Part shown: positions 16,272 through 23,038 of the stretch, piece after piece
Numbering within the stretch: the stretch's first letter is position 1
Layout: the number at the start of each line of letters is the position of its first letter
Source: an uncultured Collinsella sp.
GTDB taxonomy: Bacteria > Actinomycetota > Coriobacteriia > Coriobacteriales > Coriobacteriaceae
Reading direction: 5' to 3'
Length of the DNA: 44,079 nucleotides
Assembly: GCA_900548265.1 (NCBI GenBank)
Contig: URKG01000015.1
Span: 1-44,079, forward strand
Program-made: the position numbers and the translations under genes
Notes under the pieces: model-generated
The model's input: only the letters and a program-made list of their open reading frames with translations
Database searches by the model: none
What the model was told of the DNA's origin: nothing

Positions 16272-16967
16272 TTAATCGCGACGGCCGAGGATGTTCAGAA
16301 TGCGCAGGAACACGTTGATAATGTCCACGAACAGGTTGGACGCCATGAGCACCGCATTGGGCAGCGTGGGCGGCACCGTCGTGGCAACATAGGTGTCGTA
16401 GCCAATAAACCCGGCGAACACAACGATCACGATCAGATCGGTGATGGACTGCGAGACGCCCATGAACATCAGCACGATCTCGACCAGAATCGTGGCGAGC
16501 AGAATGCCAAAGCCGATGCCATATACGCGCTGGAAAAACTTGGGGAACGTCACGCCCAAGGCACCAAAGACAAAGGTGATGGCGGCCGTGGCGATAAAGG
16601 CAGTGTTGATAGTGGGCAGGTCATAGTTGGCAAGGCCAAACGACGCGGTCAGGCCAAAGGTGCTCGCAAAGATCACGTAACCCACGAGCGACAGGCCCAC
16701 GGACTGCTTGCCCGCAGCAGCCGACATCATGACGATACCGACAATAGTCAGGATAAACGAGCCAAAGACCAGCGGCAAAGCGGCGCCGCTCATCATCATG
16801 CGGGCAAACGCCATGGTGCTCGTAAAGTAAGCACCGGCGCCCATGGCGCAAAAGCCCAAGAAAATGAGAGCAGACATGGCGAGATTGTACGCGCGCGGCG
16901 ACATCTCCTTGGCGCGACTTGCGCCGGTCTCGATGGGGCCGTTCTGATAGCCCTGGATATCGTTCAT
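16272..16967 (-). CDS. Bax inhibitor-1/YccA family membrane protein
   Basis: A 231-residue integral membrane protein with about seven hydrophobic helices after a 35-residue polar N-terminus. The overall pattern and the C-terminal GYDTYV and short RILNILGRRD tail fit the BI-1/YccA/YetJ family. Members of this family are pH-sensitive calcium leak channels or modulators of membrane proteases. The conserved acidic residue pair of YetJ-type proteins is partly visible: Asp in LIVIVVFAGFIGYD and in the last helix, NLFVDIIN. The ATG at 16967 has GAAAGGA 7 nt upstream; eight further codons upstream have no support. It ends in a strong terminator. Confidence 0.9.
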   Translation of the reverse strand: MNDIQGYQNGPIETGASRAKEMSPRAYNLAMSALIFLGFCAMGAGAYFTSTMAFARMMMSGAALPLVFGSFILTIVGIVMMSAAAGKQSVGLSLVGYVIFASTFGLTASFGLANYDLPTINTAFIATAAITFVFGALGVTFPKFFQRVYGIGFGILLATILVEIVLMFMGVSQSITDLIVIVVFAGFIGYDTYVATTVPPTLPNAVLMASNLFVDIINVFLRILNILGRRD

Positions 16968-17045
16968 ACTTCGTCCTTTCAAAAAGCGCACGACAGCGCC
17001 GTAGGTGACAAGATTCCTGCCATTGTACCCGAATGCCGCACGTCC

Positions 17046-17384
17046 TTACCTACGGCGCTCGCCCTCAAGCGTACGATCAAAGGCCCAGACCCACCAACGC
17101 ATCACGTGCGCCTGCGAGCCGTCCGCCCGCTCGCGCGTCTGGTCCTCCAGATACAACTCGGTCGCGTGCCCACCAAAACGCACCTTATATGTTGCCGTAC
17201 GGATGCCGTGGACCATCAGGCCTAACCCAGTGGTCGAGATAATTTCGTCGATCGTAAAACAACGGCCGTCGACCCAGCAGACGGTGACCGGCACGACCTG
17301 TCCGCCCGCGAGGATGCGAGCCACGACGTCCACATACTGCTTGTGCACGCGCCGAGTTTTGCCGTCTGTCTGTCGATATTCCAT
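17046..17384 (-). CDS. DUF6504-like small protein, possibly leaderless
   Basis: A 112-residue protein: MEYRQTDGKTRRVHKQYVDV..., then VPVTVCWVDGRCFTIDEIIS and GIRTATYKVRFGGHATELYLE, ending WWVWAFDR. The W-x-DGR-x-F-x-ID pattern and Trp-rich end recall DUF6504, a small domain of actinobacteria with unknown function; this match is from memory and only moderate. The ATG at 17384 has no Shine-Dalgarno at usable spacing, but GATAAT lies exactly 7 nt upstream, so the transcript may begin at the ATG. An ATG at 17405 would add seven residues and also lacks a ribosome site. Confidence 0.7.
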   Translation of the reverse strand: MEYRQTDGKTRRVHKQYVDVVARILAGGQVVPVTVCWVDGRCFTIDEIISTTGLGLMVHGIRTATYKVRFGGHATELYLEDQTRERADGSQAHVMRWWVWAFDRTLEGERRR

Positions 17385-17391
17385 GCCCCCT

Positions 17392-17420
17392 ATTATCGAA
17401 CGCATGTTTGCATGTTGTAA
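17392..17420 (-). promoter_or_regulatory. Candidate leaderless promoter of the DUF6504-like gene
   Basis: TTACAA (17415-17420) and GATAAT (17392-17397) are 17 bp apart on the minus strand, with a doubled ACATGC word in the spacer. Seven bases separate the -10 from the ATG, which puts the transcription start on the A of the start codon. Confidence 0.5.
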
Positions 17421-17571
17421 AGCGAACAGACTGTGGTTTTGGAGTGTCGTAGCAATCGCACGTGTCCGCATGGCGTGTTAGCAAAAAGAACACCCGCGGT
17501 CAACAGGGCTAATATTCAATTTTAGTGCCAAAAAATTCACTTCTCCCATCAGAACTCGGTAAAGAAACCCA

Positions 17572-17604
17572 CAGGAGGTGATACGATTTATCATGTTTTT
17601 GTAA
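17572..17604 (+). promoter_or_regulatory. Perfect Shine-Dalgarno and three-codon mini-ORF in the pit leader
   Basis: AGGAGGTGAT (17572-17581) is a full match to the 16S rRNA 3' end. An ATG at 17593 begins ATG TTT TTG TAA, in the same frame as pit, 42 bp before the pit start. It may be a leader peptide; alternatively the same bases hold an extended -10 (TGATACGAT, 17579-17587). Confidence 0.4.
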
Positions 17605-17634
17605 CGTGTCTGCAAACTTCGAGAAAGCCCATAT

Positions 17635-18684
17635 ATGGACGTAACGTTCTCAACCTTCCTCGGCCAAATTGTGTCGAACCCAGTCCTTGCCGTCACCGTG
17701 ATTCTCGCGCTCGGCGCCATCTTCGTCAACGGATGGACCGACGCGCCCAACGCCATCGCGACCTGCGTCACTACGCGTTGCATGCCCGCCCGCGCCGCCA
17801 TTCTCATGAGCGCCGCATTCAACTTCTTGGGCGTGCTCATCATGACGCACTTTAACGCGAGCGTCGCCAACACCATCTCACATATCGTCGACTTTGGCGG
17901 AAACAGCACCATGGCGCTTGCGTGCCTCTGCGCTGCTCTGTTCTCCATCGTCGTCTACGGTGCCACGGCATCGCGTTTTGGTATCCCCACCTCGCAAAGC
18001 CACAGCCTTATCGCCGGCCTGACCGGTGCCGCTATCGCCCTCGGCGGCGCGAACAGCGTCAACGTCCACGAGTGGATGAAGGTCATCTACGGCCTGGCGC
18101 TCTCCATCGGCCTGGGCTTTGTTATGGGCTGGGTCCTGTGCAAGCTCGTCTCGATTCTTTTCGCCGCCGCCAACAGGCGACGTGCCAATGTCTTCTTTAA
18201 ATACGCTCAGATCGCGAGCGCTGCGGCCATGAGCTTTATGCACGGCGCGCAGGATGGACAGAAGTTCATCGGCGTGCTCTTTTTAGGTGTCGCCTTCGCC
18301 AACGGCCAGACGAGCGTCGGCGATGCCGGCATTCCCATCTGGATTATGCTGCTGTGCTCGGCCACCATGGGTATCGGCACCAGCGTGGGCGGCGAGCGCA
18401 TCATCAAGTCCGTCGGCCAGAGCATGGTCAAGCTCGAGAAGTATCAGGGCTTCTCCGCCGACCTCGCAGGCGCCGCGAATCTGCTGCTTGCCACCCTTAC
18501 CGGTATCCCCGTGTCCTCCACCCACATCAAGACCTGCGCCATCATGGGCGTCGGTGCCGTCAAGCGCCTTTCGGCCATCAACTTCGGCGTGGTCAAGGAC
18601 ATGATGTTCACCTGGTTCTTCACCTTCCCCGCCTGCGGACTCATCAGCTTTGTCATGGCCAAGCTGTTCATGATGTTCATCTAG
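17635..18684 (+). CDS. pit: PiT-family inorganic phosphate transporter
   Basis: Secondary transporter taking up phosphate, usually as a metal-phosphate complex, with protons or sodium. The 349-residue product has about ten hydrophobic segments and the two PiT signature repeats: NGWTDAPNAIATCVTTRCM near residue 32 and PVSSTHIKTCAIMGVGAVK near residue 287. It also has the internal SQSHSLIAGLTGAAIA segment near residue 120. The ATG at 17635 has only a weak ribosome site (GAGAAAG); a perfect one lies further up but leads to a mini-ORF. It is followed 67 bp later by the DUF47 gene, its usual partner. Some members carry sulfate instead, but the DUF47 neighbour favours phosphate. Confidence 0.93.
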   Translation: MDVTFSTFLGQIVSNPVLAVTVILALGAIFVNGWTDAPNAIATCVTTRCMPARAAILMSAAFNFLGVLIMTHFNASVANTISHIVDFGGNSTMALACLCAALFSIVVYGATASRFGIPTSQSHSLIAGLTGAAIALGGANSVNVHEWMKVIYGLALSIGLGFVMGWVLCKLVSILFAAANRRRANVFFKYAQIASAAAMSFMHGAQDGQKFIGVLFLGVAFANGQTSVGDAGIPIWIMLLCSATMGIGTSVGGERIIKSVGQSMVKLEKYQGFSADLAGAANLLLATLTGIPVSSTHIKTCAIMGVGAVKRLSAINFGVVKDMMFTWFFTFPACGLISFVMAKLFMMFI

Positions 18685-18751
18685 TCAAACCGAGCGTCCA
18701 TCCGGACCGTTATACTTCGCCCACCCGTCTTCGCCTCGAAAGGACCCACCC

Positions 18752-19375
18752 ATGGCAAAGAAACCCGATTCGTTCTACTTTGACAACTACGTCGCCTGCG
18801 CCGACCTTGCCGTCCAGGCCGCTGAGCTGCTCACCAAGATTTTCGAGAACTTCGATCCCGCAAGGATTCACGATATGCTCAACAAGATGCACGCGATCGA
18901 GCATGCGGCCGATAAGAAGCACCATGAGCTTGAGGACGCTCTGCTCACGGCCTTTATCACCCCGCTTGAGCGCGAGGACCTGGACCTGATGAGCTGCTCG
19001 CTCGACACCGTGCTCGACCGTATCGAGGGCGTCGTGCAGCGCGTCTACTTCACCAACATCCAGAGCATCCATCCCGATGCCATCGTGATCGCCCACAAGG
19101 TGACCGACGCCTGCCGCGCCATGAAGGACCTGATGGTCGAGCTGCCCAACTACCGCAAGTCCAAGACCCTGCGCGAACTCGTCATCCAGATCAACACGAT
19201 CGAGTCCGAGGCCGACGAGCTCTACATCAACGCTATGCGCAACCTGCACGTCAACGGCAAGGACCCGCTCGAGGTCATCGCCTGGCGTGACGTTTACGCC
19301 TTCCTGGAGTACTGCGCTGACTGCTGTGAGAATGTGGCCGATGTCGTGGATTCGATTGTCATGAAGAACAGTTAA
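18752..19375 (+). CDS. DUF47/PhoU-like partner of the phosphate transporter
   Basis: A 207-residue all-helical cytoplasmic protein of the DUF47 family (TIGR00153, distant PhoU relatives), commonly encoded next to PiT transporters and thought to control them. Recognition rests on the helical repeats with HAIEHAADKKHHELEDALLTAFITPLER near residue 48 and ESEADELYINAM near residue 151, the acidic metal-binding helices of the PhoU fold. The C-terminal CADCCENVADVVDSIVMK closes the last helix. The ATG at 18752 follows AAAGGA by 8 nt. It lies in one operon with pit. A nested palindrome begins six bases after its stop. Confidence 0.92.
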   Translation: MAKKPDSFYFDNYVACADLAVQAAELLTKIFENFDPARIHDMLNKMHAIEHAADKKHHELEDALLTAFITPLEREDLDLMSCSLDTVLDRIEGVVQRVYFTNIQSIHPDAIVIAHKVTDACRAMKDLMVELPNYRKSKTLRELVIQINTIESEADELYINAMRNLHVNGKDPLEVIAWRDVYAFLEYCADCCENVADVVDSIVMKNS

Positions 19376-19380
19376 TTGGG

Positions 19381-19488
19381 GGTACGTGTCCCGGCGGCGA
19401 AGGGTCGGCCACGGTTTGCTTTCTCACTCCGGCTGCTTTGCAGAGTCGTTCGAAAGCAAACCGTGGCCGGCCCTTCGCCTTACGTACC
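19381..19488. repeat. 108-bp nested palindrome after the DUF47 gene
   Basis: Outer arms GGTACGT/ACGTACC (19381-19387, 19482-19488) and main 28-bp arms with one G-U-compatible mismatch (19396-19423, 19452-19479; GGCGAAGGG.../...CCCTTCGCC) enclose a small CTGCTTTGCAG hairpin. It lies directly after a stop codon and is followed by a T/G-rich stretch, as at 5456-5585. No ORF is credible inside it. Confidence 0.9.
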
Positions 19489-19655
19489 ACCATTGGGAAC
19501 TTTGGCTGATACTTTGAAAGCAATGAGGCTTTTGTTGGCAGGACCTTTGAGCCCGATTGGGAACTTTGGGACCGCCTTAAACGTTTGGCTGGATGGTGCT
19601 TTGGGTACCCTTTGTTTTACTTTGGATTGATTCGCTGACTTTGGAGGGTTTGGTT
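19489..19655 (+). other. T/G-rich stretch with repeated words before the nitroreductase gene
   Basis: This 167-bp run is rich in T and G on the plus strand. ATTGGGAACTTTGG occurs twice (19492-19505, 19556-19569). ACTTTGGCTGA (19499-19509) and TTACTTTGGA (19617-19626) also occur in the stretch after the 5456-5585 palindrome, at 5631-5641 and 5697-5706. It should hold the nitroreductase promoter, but I see no clear one. Confidence 0.6.
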
Positions 19656-20186
19656 ATGGGGTATTTGGATCTGGCTCGGGGTCGGTATTCTTGTCGCGAG
19701 TTTGAGAATCGTTCTGTTGAGCAGGCTGTGGTGGATGCCATTGTTGAGGCTGGGCGTATTGCTCCTTCTGCTTGTAATAATCATCCAACCCGTGTGATGG
19801 TGCTTGATACTCCGGAGTTGTTGGAAAAGGCAGCTGCTTGTCAGCCGCGTTTTGCTCGTGATGGGTCTATCTTTGGGGCTCCGCTTATCTTTCTTATCTG
19901 CAGCGTTACCGACGATGCTTGGGTGCGCCCTTATGACCAGATGAACTCCAGTGCCATCGACACCTCGATCGTCTGCGATCAGATGATGATGGAGGCCGAG
20001 GAGCAGGGCCTGGGTACGTGCTGGGTGTGCCATTTTAAGCCCGAGGTGGCCTGCGAGCAGTTCAGCCTGCCCGAGGGCATCTATCCCTATCACATGCTCG
20101 TCTGCGGCTATCCTGCCGACCGCATCGCCGACCCCGAGCAGCGCGAGGCCCGCACCATTCCCCTCCCCGACTTCCTCCTCAAGTAG
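19656..20186 (+). CDS. Nitroreductase-family flavoprotein
   Basis: A 176-residue FMN-dependent NAD(P)H oxidoreductase of the small nitroreductase family; substrate unknown. The N-terminal RGRYSCREFENRSV (residues 9-22) and IVEAGRIAPSACNNHPTRV (29-47) form the FMN-binding start. The middle IDTSIVCDQMMMEAEEQGLGTCWV (101-124) is the conserved dimer helix followed by the GLGTCW turn. It is on the short side for the family. The ATG at 19656 has GGAGGG about 9 nt upstream. Codons 2-80 end in T 45 times and in C 5 times; codons 100-176 end in C 43 times and in T 9 times. The gene is thus a compositional mosaic with a switch near 19900. A strong terminator follows. Confidence 0.88.
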   Translation: MGYLDLARGRYSCREFENRSVEQAVVDAIVEAGRIAPSACNNHPTRVMVLDTPELLEKAAACQPRFARDGSIFGAPLIFLICSVTDDAWVRPYDQMNSSAIDTSIVCDQMMMEAEEQGLGTCWVCHFKPEVACEQFSLPEGIYPYHMLVCGYPADRIADPEQREARTIPLPDFLLK

Positions 20187-20212
20187 ATTTTAGGACATGC
20201 CTTAAAATCTAC
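20183..20212. repeat. Inverted repeat overlapping the nitroreductase stop codon
   Basis: GTAGATTTTAGG pairs with CCTTAAAATCTAC (one bulged base) around a 5-nt loop, and the left arm contains the TAG stop. It is AT-rich in GC-rich surroundings and has no T-tract. Confidence 0.6.
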
Positions 20213-20231
20213 CTTTGACCGCTCCCCCGTT

Positions 20232-20276
20232 CGCCGAGTCCTGTGCCCTCAAACGCAGGACTCGGCGTTTTGTTTT
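20232..20276 (+). terminator. Terminator of the nitroreductase gene
   Basis: A 14-bp stem with one G-U pair (20232-20245 with 20254-20267) is followed by TTTTGTTTT on the plus strand. Confidence 0.93.
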
Positions 20277-20294
20277 GCAGACTGCGTACAGCCA

Positions 20295-20326
20295 CAAAAA
20301 AAGGACCCGCAAACTGCGGGCCCTTT
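20295..20326 (-). terminator. Terminator of divIVA
   Basis: A 10-bp stem (20301-20310 with 20316-20325, one G-U pair) is followed on the minus strand by a run of seven or eight T. It lies 26 bp after the divIVA stop and is back to back with the nitroreductase terminator. Confidence 0.92.
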
Positions 20327-20351
20327 CTAGGCGCTACATGATAGCTGGATG

Positions 20352-21029
20352 TTAGTCCAGGTCGTCGGCGGCGAAATTGTCAATCGGTGCGAAGGGATCG
20401 GCAACGGGGATAACCGGCTCGGCGACGGGCAGCGGCTCGGCAGCAGGAACGGTCACAGCCGGAGAAGCGGCGGAACCGACCGGCGTGGAAGCCATGAGAT
20501 CGGACGGGAAGGAGTTCTGAGCATCGTCCATGAAGTGCTGGATGAGCTTGAGGTACTCGGCCTTGAACTCCTCACGGGAAGCCTTAAGACGGTCGATCTC
20601 CTCAAGCTCGGCCTGCTTCTCGGTCAGGGCCTGGCGGATGACCTCGCGGGCCTTGGCGTCGGCCTCGTTGCGGATACGGTCAGCGTTCTCGTTGGCGTCG
20701 TTGACAATGCCCTCGGCGGTCTGCTGGGCAGCAATCAGGGCAGCGGAAATCTGACGCTCCTGAGCGGAGAAGTCGGGCGCAGGAGCGGCGACGGGCGCGG
20801 CAGGGACGGCCTGAGCGGCAGCATCCTGAGCCTGAGCGAGCTGGGCCTGCGTGTCGGCGAGCTGCTGCTCGGTGGCGGTCAGACGACCCTTAAGATCGAC
20901 AATCTTGGCGAGCATGGCGTCGACCTCAGAGGACAGGGTCTCCAGGAAGACGTCGACCTCGGCGGGATCGTAGCCGCGCTTGGCCTCAGAGAAGGTCTGA
21001 GCCTGAATGTCAGCAGGGGTAATAGCCAT
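20352..21029 (-). CDS. divIVA: DivIVA-domain cell division/polar growth protein
   Basis: Coiled-coil protein that marks curved membrane at poles and septa and recruits growth or division factors. The 225-residue product opens with the lipid-binding DivIVA domain: ITPADIQAQTFSEAKRGYDP then AEVDVFLETL (residues 3-32). A coiled coil runs to about residue 66, then an Ala/Pro linker (69-88), a second long coiled coil (about 90-165), and an Ala/Pro/Val-rich acidic tail ending DNFAADDLD. The ATG at 21029 has AAAGGAGA 7 nt upstream. It is last in the yggS-sepF-yggT-divIVA set, the same order as ylmE-ylmF-ylmG-(ylmH)-divIVA of other Gram-positives, with ylmH absent. Confidence 0.93.
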   Translation of the reverse strand: MAITPADIQAQTFSEAKRGYDPAEVDVFLETLSSEVDAMLAKIVDLKGRLTATEQQLADTQAQLAQAQDAAAQAVPAAPVAAPAPDFSAQERQISAALIAAQQTAEGIVNDANENADRIRNEADAKAREVIRQALTEKQAELEEIDRLKASREEFKAEYLKLIQHFMDDAQNSFPSDLMASTPVGSAASPAVTVPAAEPLPVAEPVIPVADPFAPIDNFAADDLD

Positions 21030-21091
21030 AACAAGTTCTCCTTTATCTTCGCCTTGGCGCCGTGCGCCCGACGTGAGTTACTAAGCCAGTT

Positions 21092-21349
21092 TTATATGAG
21101 TATACCTATAAGAAGTTGCAGAACCAGCTTCTGCACCAACTGCAACGCAATAATCGCAACGACCGGTGAAAAATCGACGCCGCCCATGGGCGGGATAAAC
21201 CGGCGGAACAAATTGAGCCACGGGCCGCACACGCTATCGAGGACGGCGGCGATATCCTGTAGCAATCCACCCTGTTTCATAGGGATCCACGTCATAAGGC
21301 AGTAGACCACGATGAGCGTAGAGTAGAAGTTGAACAGCGTATTGACCAA
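21092..21349 (-). CDS. YggT-family membrane protein
   Basis: Small integral membrane protein of the YggT/YlmG family, linked to cell division and membrane protein placement. Two transmembrane helices frame the conserved loop: TLIVVYCLMTWIP (first helix end), PWLNLFRRFIPPMGGVDFSPVVAII (loop and second helix), ending LQLLIGILI. The listed start is a TTG (85 residues) without a ribosome site. The frame is open upstream to the sepF stop codon with no ATG, GTG or other TTG, yet GAGGAG lies at 21380-21385. Translation may begin at ATC 21373 or ATT 21379, giving 93-95 residues, closer to family length. It lies between sepF and divIVA. Confidence 0.85.
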   Translation of the reverse strand: MVNTLFNFYSTLIVVYCLMTWIPMKQGGLLQDIAAVLDSVCGPWLNLFRRFIPPMGGVDFSPVVAIIALQLVQKLVLQLLIGILI

Positions 21350-21394
21350 CTGGACAATGGTGTAGATGTTGATGAGAATCTCCTCGTCTTGTCT

Positions 21395-22120
21395 TTACTT
21401 AAGGTAGCCCTCGGCACGGAGCTTTTTGAGGTCCGAATCCTTGACCTCGCAACCGGCGGGCAGCACCATAAACACGCGATCGCCCACCTCTTTGACGGTG
21501 GCACCCAGGCCGCAGGCAAAGCCGTAAGAGAAGTCCAGGACGCGCTTGGCGACCTCAGTACGAACGCCCACAAAAATCAGCGCGACAGGCTGCTTGGTGC
21601 GCACGCGGCGCACGACGGTCTCCACGTCGTCATAGCTCTCGGGGCGCAGGACATAAGCCGGCAGCTGCGGCGTAGCGTTGATGATGTTGCTCGCATACGC
21701 CGAGGCATCGCTCGGTGAGGGAGCAGGCGCGGGGGCAGCAGCGCGGGCACGCGTGCTCTCGGCGTAGCTCGACGGCGTGTCGTAGGCACCGGGACGATAA
21801 CCGCCCGCAACCGTCTCCTGCGAGCGCGATGGCGGGTTGTAGGTCGTAGCATGGCGAGAATCGTCGCCGACCAGCTGACCGGAGCGCGTGTACACGGCCA
21901 CCGACTCGGCCTCGCCGCGGCGCGTCTGACCCAACAGGCCGTTGCTCGGCTCATCCTGGGTGTAGAAGCCCTCGCCCGAGGCACCGCTGTAACCGTTGTT
22001 CTGGTAGCCGTCGTCATAGCCATCATCGTAGCCGTAGTCGTCGTCCTGACCATAACCCTGGTCGTAACCCTGCTGGCCGCCCAGGTGCATCTTATTTTTA
22101 ATCTCGTCAAGGAAGCCCAT
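21395..22120 (-). CDS. sepF: Cell division protein SepF
   Basis: FtsZ-binding, membrane-anchoring protein; in actinobacteria without FtsA it is the main tether of the Z-ring. The 241-residue product has an N-terminal amphipathic helix (MGFLDEIKNKMHLGG), then a long Gly/Tyr/Asp-rich linker (about 17-48, repeated GYDDGYDDGY), a Ser/Pro/Ala linker, and the SepF core at about 150-241. The core contains YVLRPESYDDVETVVRRV, PVALIFVGV, RVLDFSYGFACGLGATVKEVGDRVFMVLP. The ATG at 22120 follows GAGAGGA by 8 nt; 17 codons upstream are unsupported. It lies between yggS and yggT. Its presence here and the lack of ftsA next to ftsZ agree. Confidence 0.95.
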   Translation of the reverse strand: MGFLDEIKNKMHLGGQQGYDQGYGQDDDYGYDDGYDDGYQNNGYSGASGEGFYTQDEPSNGLLGQTRRGEAESVAVYTRSGQLVGDDSRHATTYNPPSRSQETVAGGYRPGAYDTPSSYAESTRARAAAPAPAPSPSDASAYASNIINATPQLPAYVLRPESYDDVETVVRRVRTKQPVALIFVGVRTEVAKRVLDFSYGFACGLGATVKEVGDRVFMVLPAGCEVKDSDLKKLRAEGYLK

Positions 22121-22180
22121 GGTTGTGTCCTCTCGCGGTTTAGTGCAGGCGCTCCGATAATCAGTGCGCACTTCAGAGCC

Positions 22181-22918
22181 TTATTTTACTGCAAACTCCG
22201 GGCTAAATACTACCCTGCCCAGGCGAACGAGCGTAGAGCCTTCCTCAAGGGCAGGCTCAAAGTCCTCGCTCATGCCGCAGGAAAGTTCGGGCAGGCTCAG
22301 GTCGGAGTGCGTCGCCTCAAGCTCATCCCTTAGCTCGCGAAGTCCGGCAAAAGTGCGGCGCGCCACATCCTTATTCCCCCGGGGCGCCATAGTCATAAGG
22401 CCCTGCACACAAATTCCCTCAAGCTCCGCAAGCTCACCCGCGGCGTCTCGAACCTCGTCGGGCGAAAAGCCGCCCTTGGACTCCTCGCCGCTCACATTGA
22501 CCTCGAGCAGCACGCGCTGGGGGCCGGAGAGCTCGCCCGCCTCAATCTTGCGGACCGCACGGCTCGAGATAGCCTGAGCCAAATGCAGCGAGCTTACCGA
22601 ATGAATCAGCTCGGCCGAGCCCAGAACCGCATTGATCTTGTTGGTCTGCAGGTTGCCGATCATATCGAAGCGCACCTCGGGTAGCTCCGGATGCTCCGCG
22701 AGGCCCGCAAGCTTGCGAACGAGCTCCTGCGGGCGGTTCTCGGCAAAATGGCGATACCCCGCCTGAATAGCGGCAACGGTCTCATCGACGCCAACAGTCT
22801 TGGAGACGGCAATCAGGCGCGCGGCATCGTGGGGACGGTCCGCGCGATCGAGCGCCGCATAAAAACGCTCCAGAATCTGCTCGCGGCGAGCGCGCATCAA
22901 GTCCAAATAGTTATCCAT
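22181..22918 (-). CDS. YggS/PLPBP family pyridoxal-phosphate homeostasis protein
   Basis: Single-domain PLP-binding TIM barrel that balances vitamin B6 and amino/keto acid pools; no enzyme activity is known. The 245-residue product has the PLP lysine in LIAVSKTVGVD near residue 39, then HFAENRPQELVRK, RFDMIGNLQTNKI near residue 85 and the C-terminal phosphate site SCGMSEDFEPALEEG with STLVRLGRVVFS. NRPQE stands where most members have NYVQE, a small change. The ATG at 22918 has GGAGG 9 nt upstream; a TTG two codons earlier is too close to it. It begins the yggS-sepF-yggT-divIVA set (ylmE equivalent). Confidence 0.93.
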   Translation of the reverse strand: MDNYLDLMRARREQILERFYAALDRADRPHDAARLIAVSKTVGVDETVAAIQAGYRHFAENRPQELVRKLAGLAEHPELPEVRFDMIGNLQTNKINAVLGSAELIHSVSSLHLAQAISSRAVRKIEAGELSGPQRVLLEVNVSGEESKGGFSPDEVRDAAGELAELEGICVQGLMTMAPRGNKDVARRTFAGLRELRDELEATHSDLSLPELSCGMSEDFEPALEEGSTLVRLGRVVFSPEFAVK

Positions 22919-22968
22919 TGCCAATCGCCTCCGCTAACAGCCATACAAGTAGTCTCATGCTAACGCAA

Positions 22969-23000
22969 GAGCGCGGCCTCGCATGTGCAAGGCCGCGCTC
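22969..23000 (-). terminator. Probable terminator of phoU
   Basis: A perfect 11-bp GC-rich stem (GAGCGCGGCCT/AGGCCGCGCTC) lies 38 bp after the phoU stop. The minus-strand tail CTTGCGTTAG is weak, so ending may be partial. Confidence 0.6.
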
Positions 23001-23038
23001 ACTTAGGTATTTACAATCTTTCGACGAACGGAGCTGCC

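Noticed and set aside
15138..17225. A 695-codon plus-strand frame across the PARG-like and BI-1 genes.
   Set aside because: Antisense shadow; it runs through two terminators and an intergenic region and has no family features.
19376..19630. An 84-codon frame over the second palindrome.
   Set aside because: It is made by the palindrome arms and T/G-rich flank, with no ribosome site or protein-like pattern.
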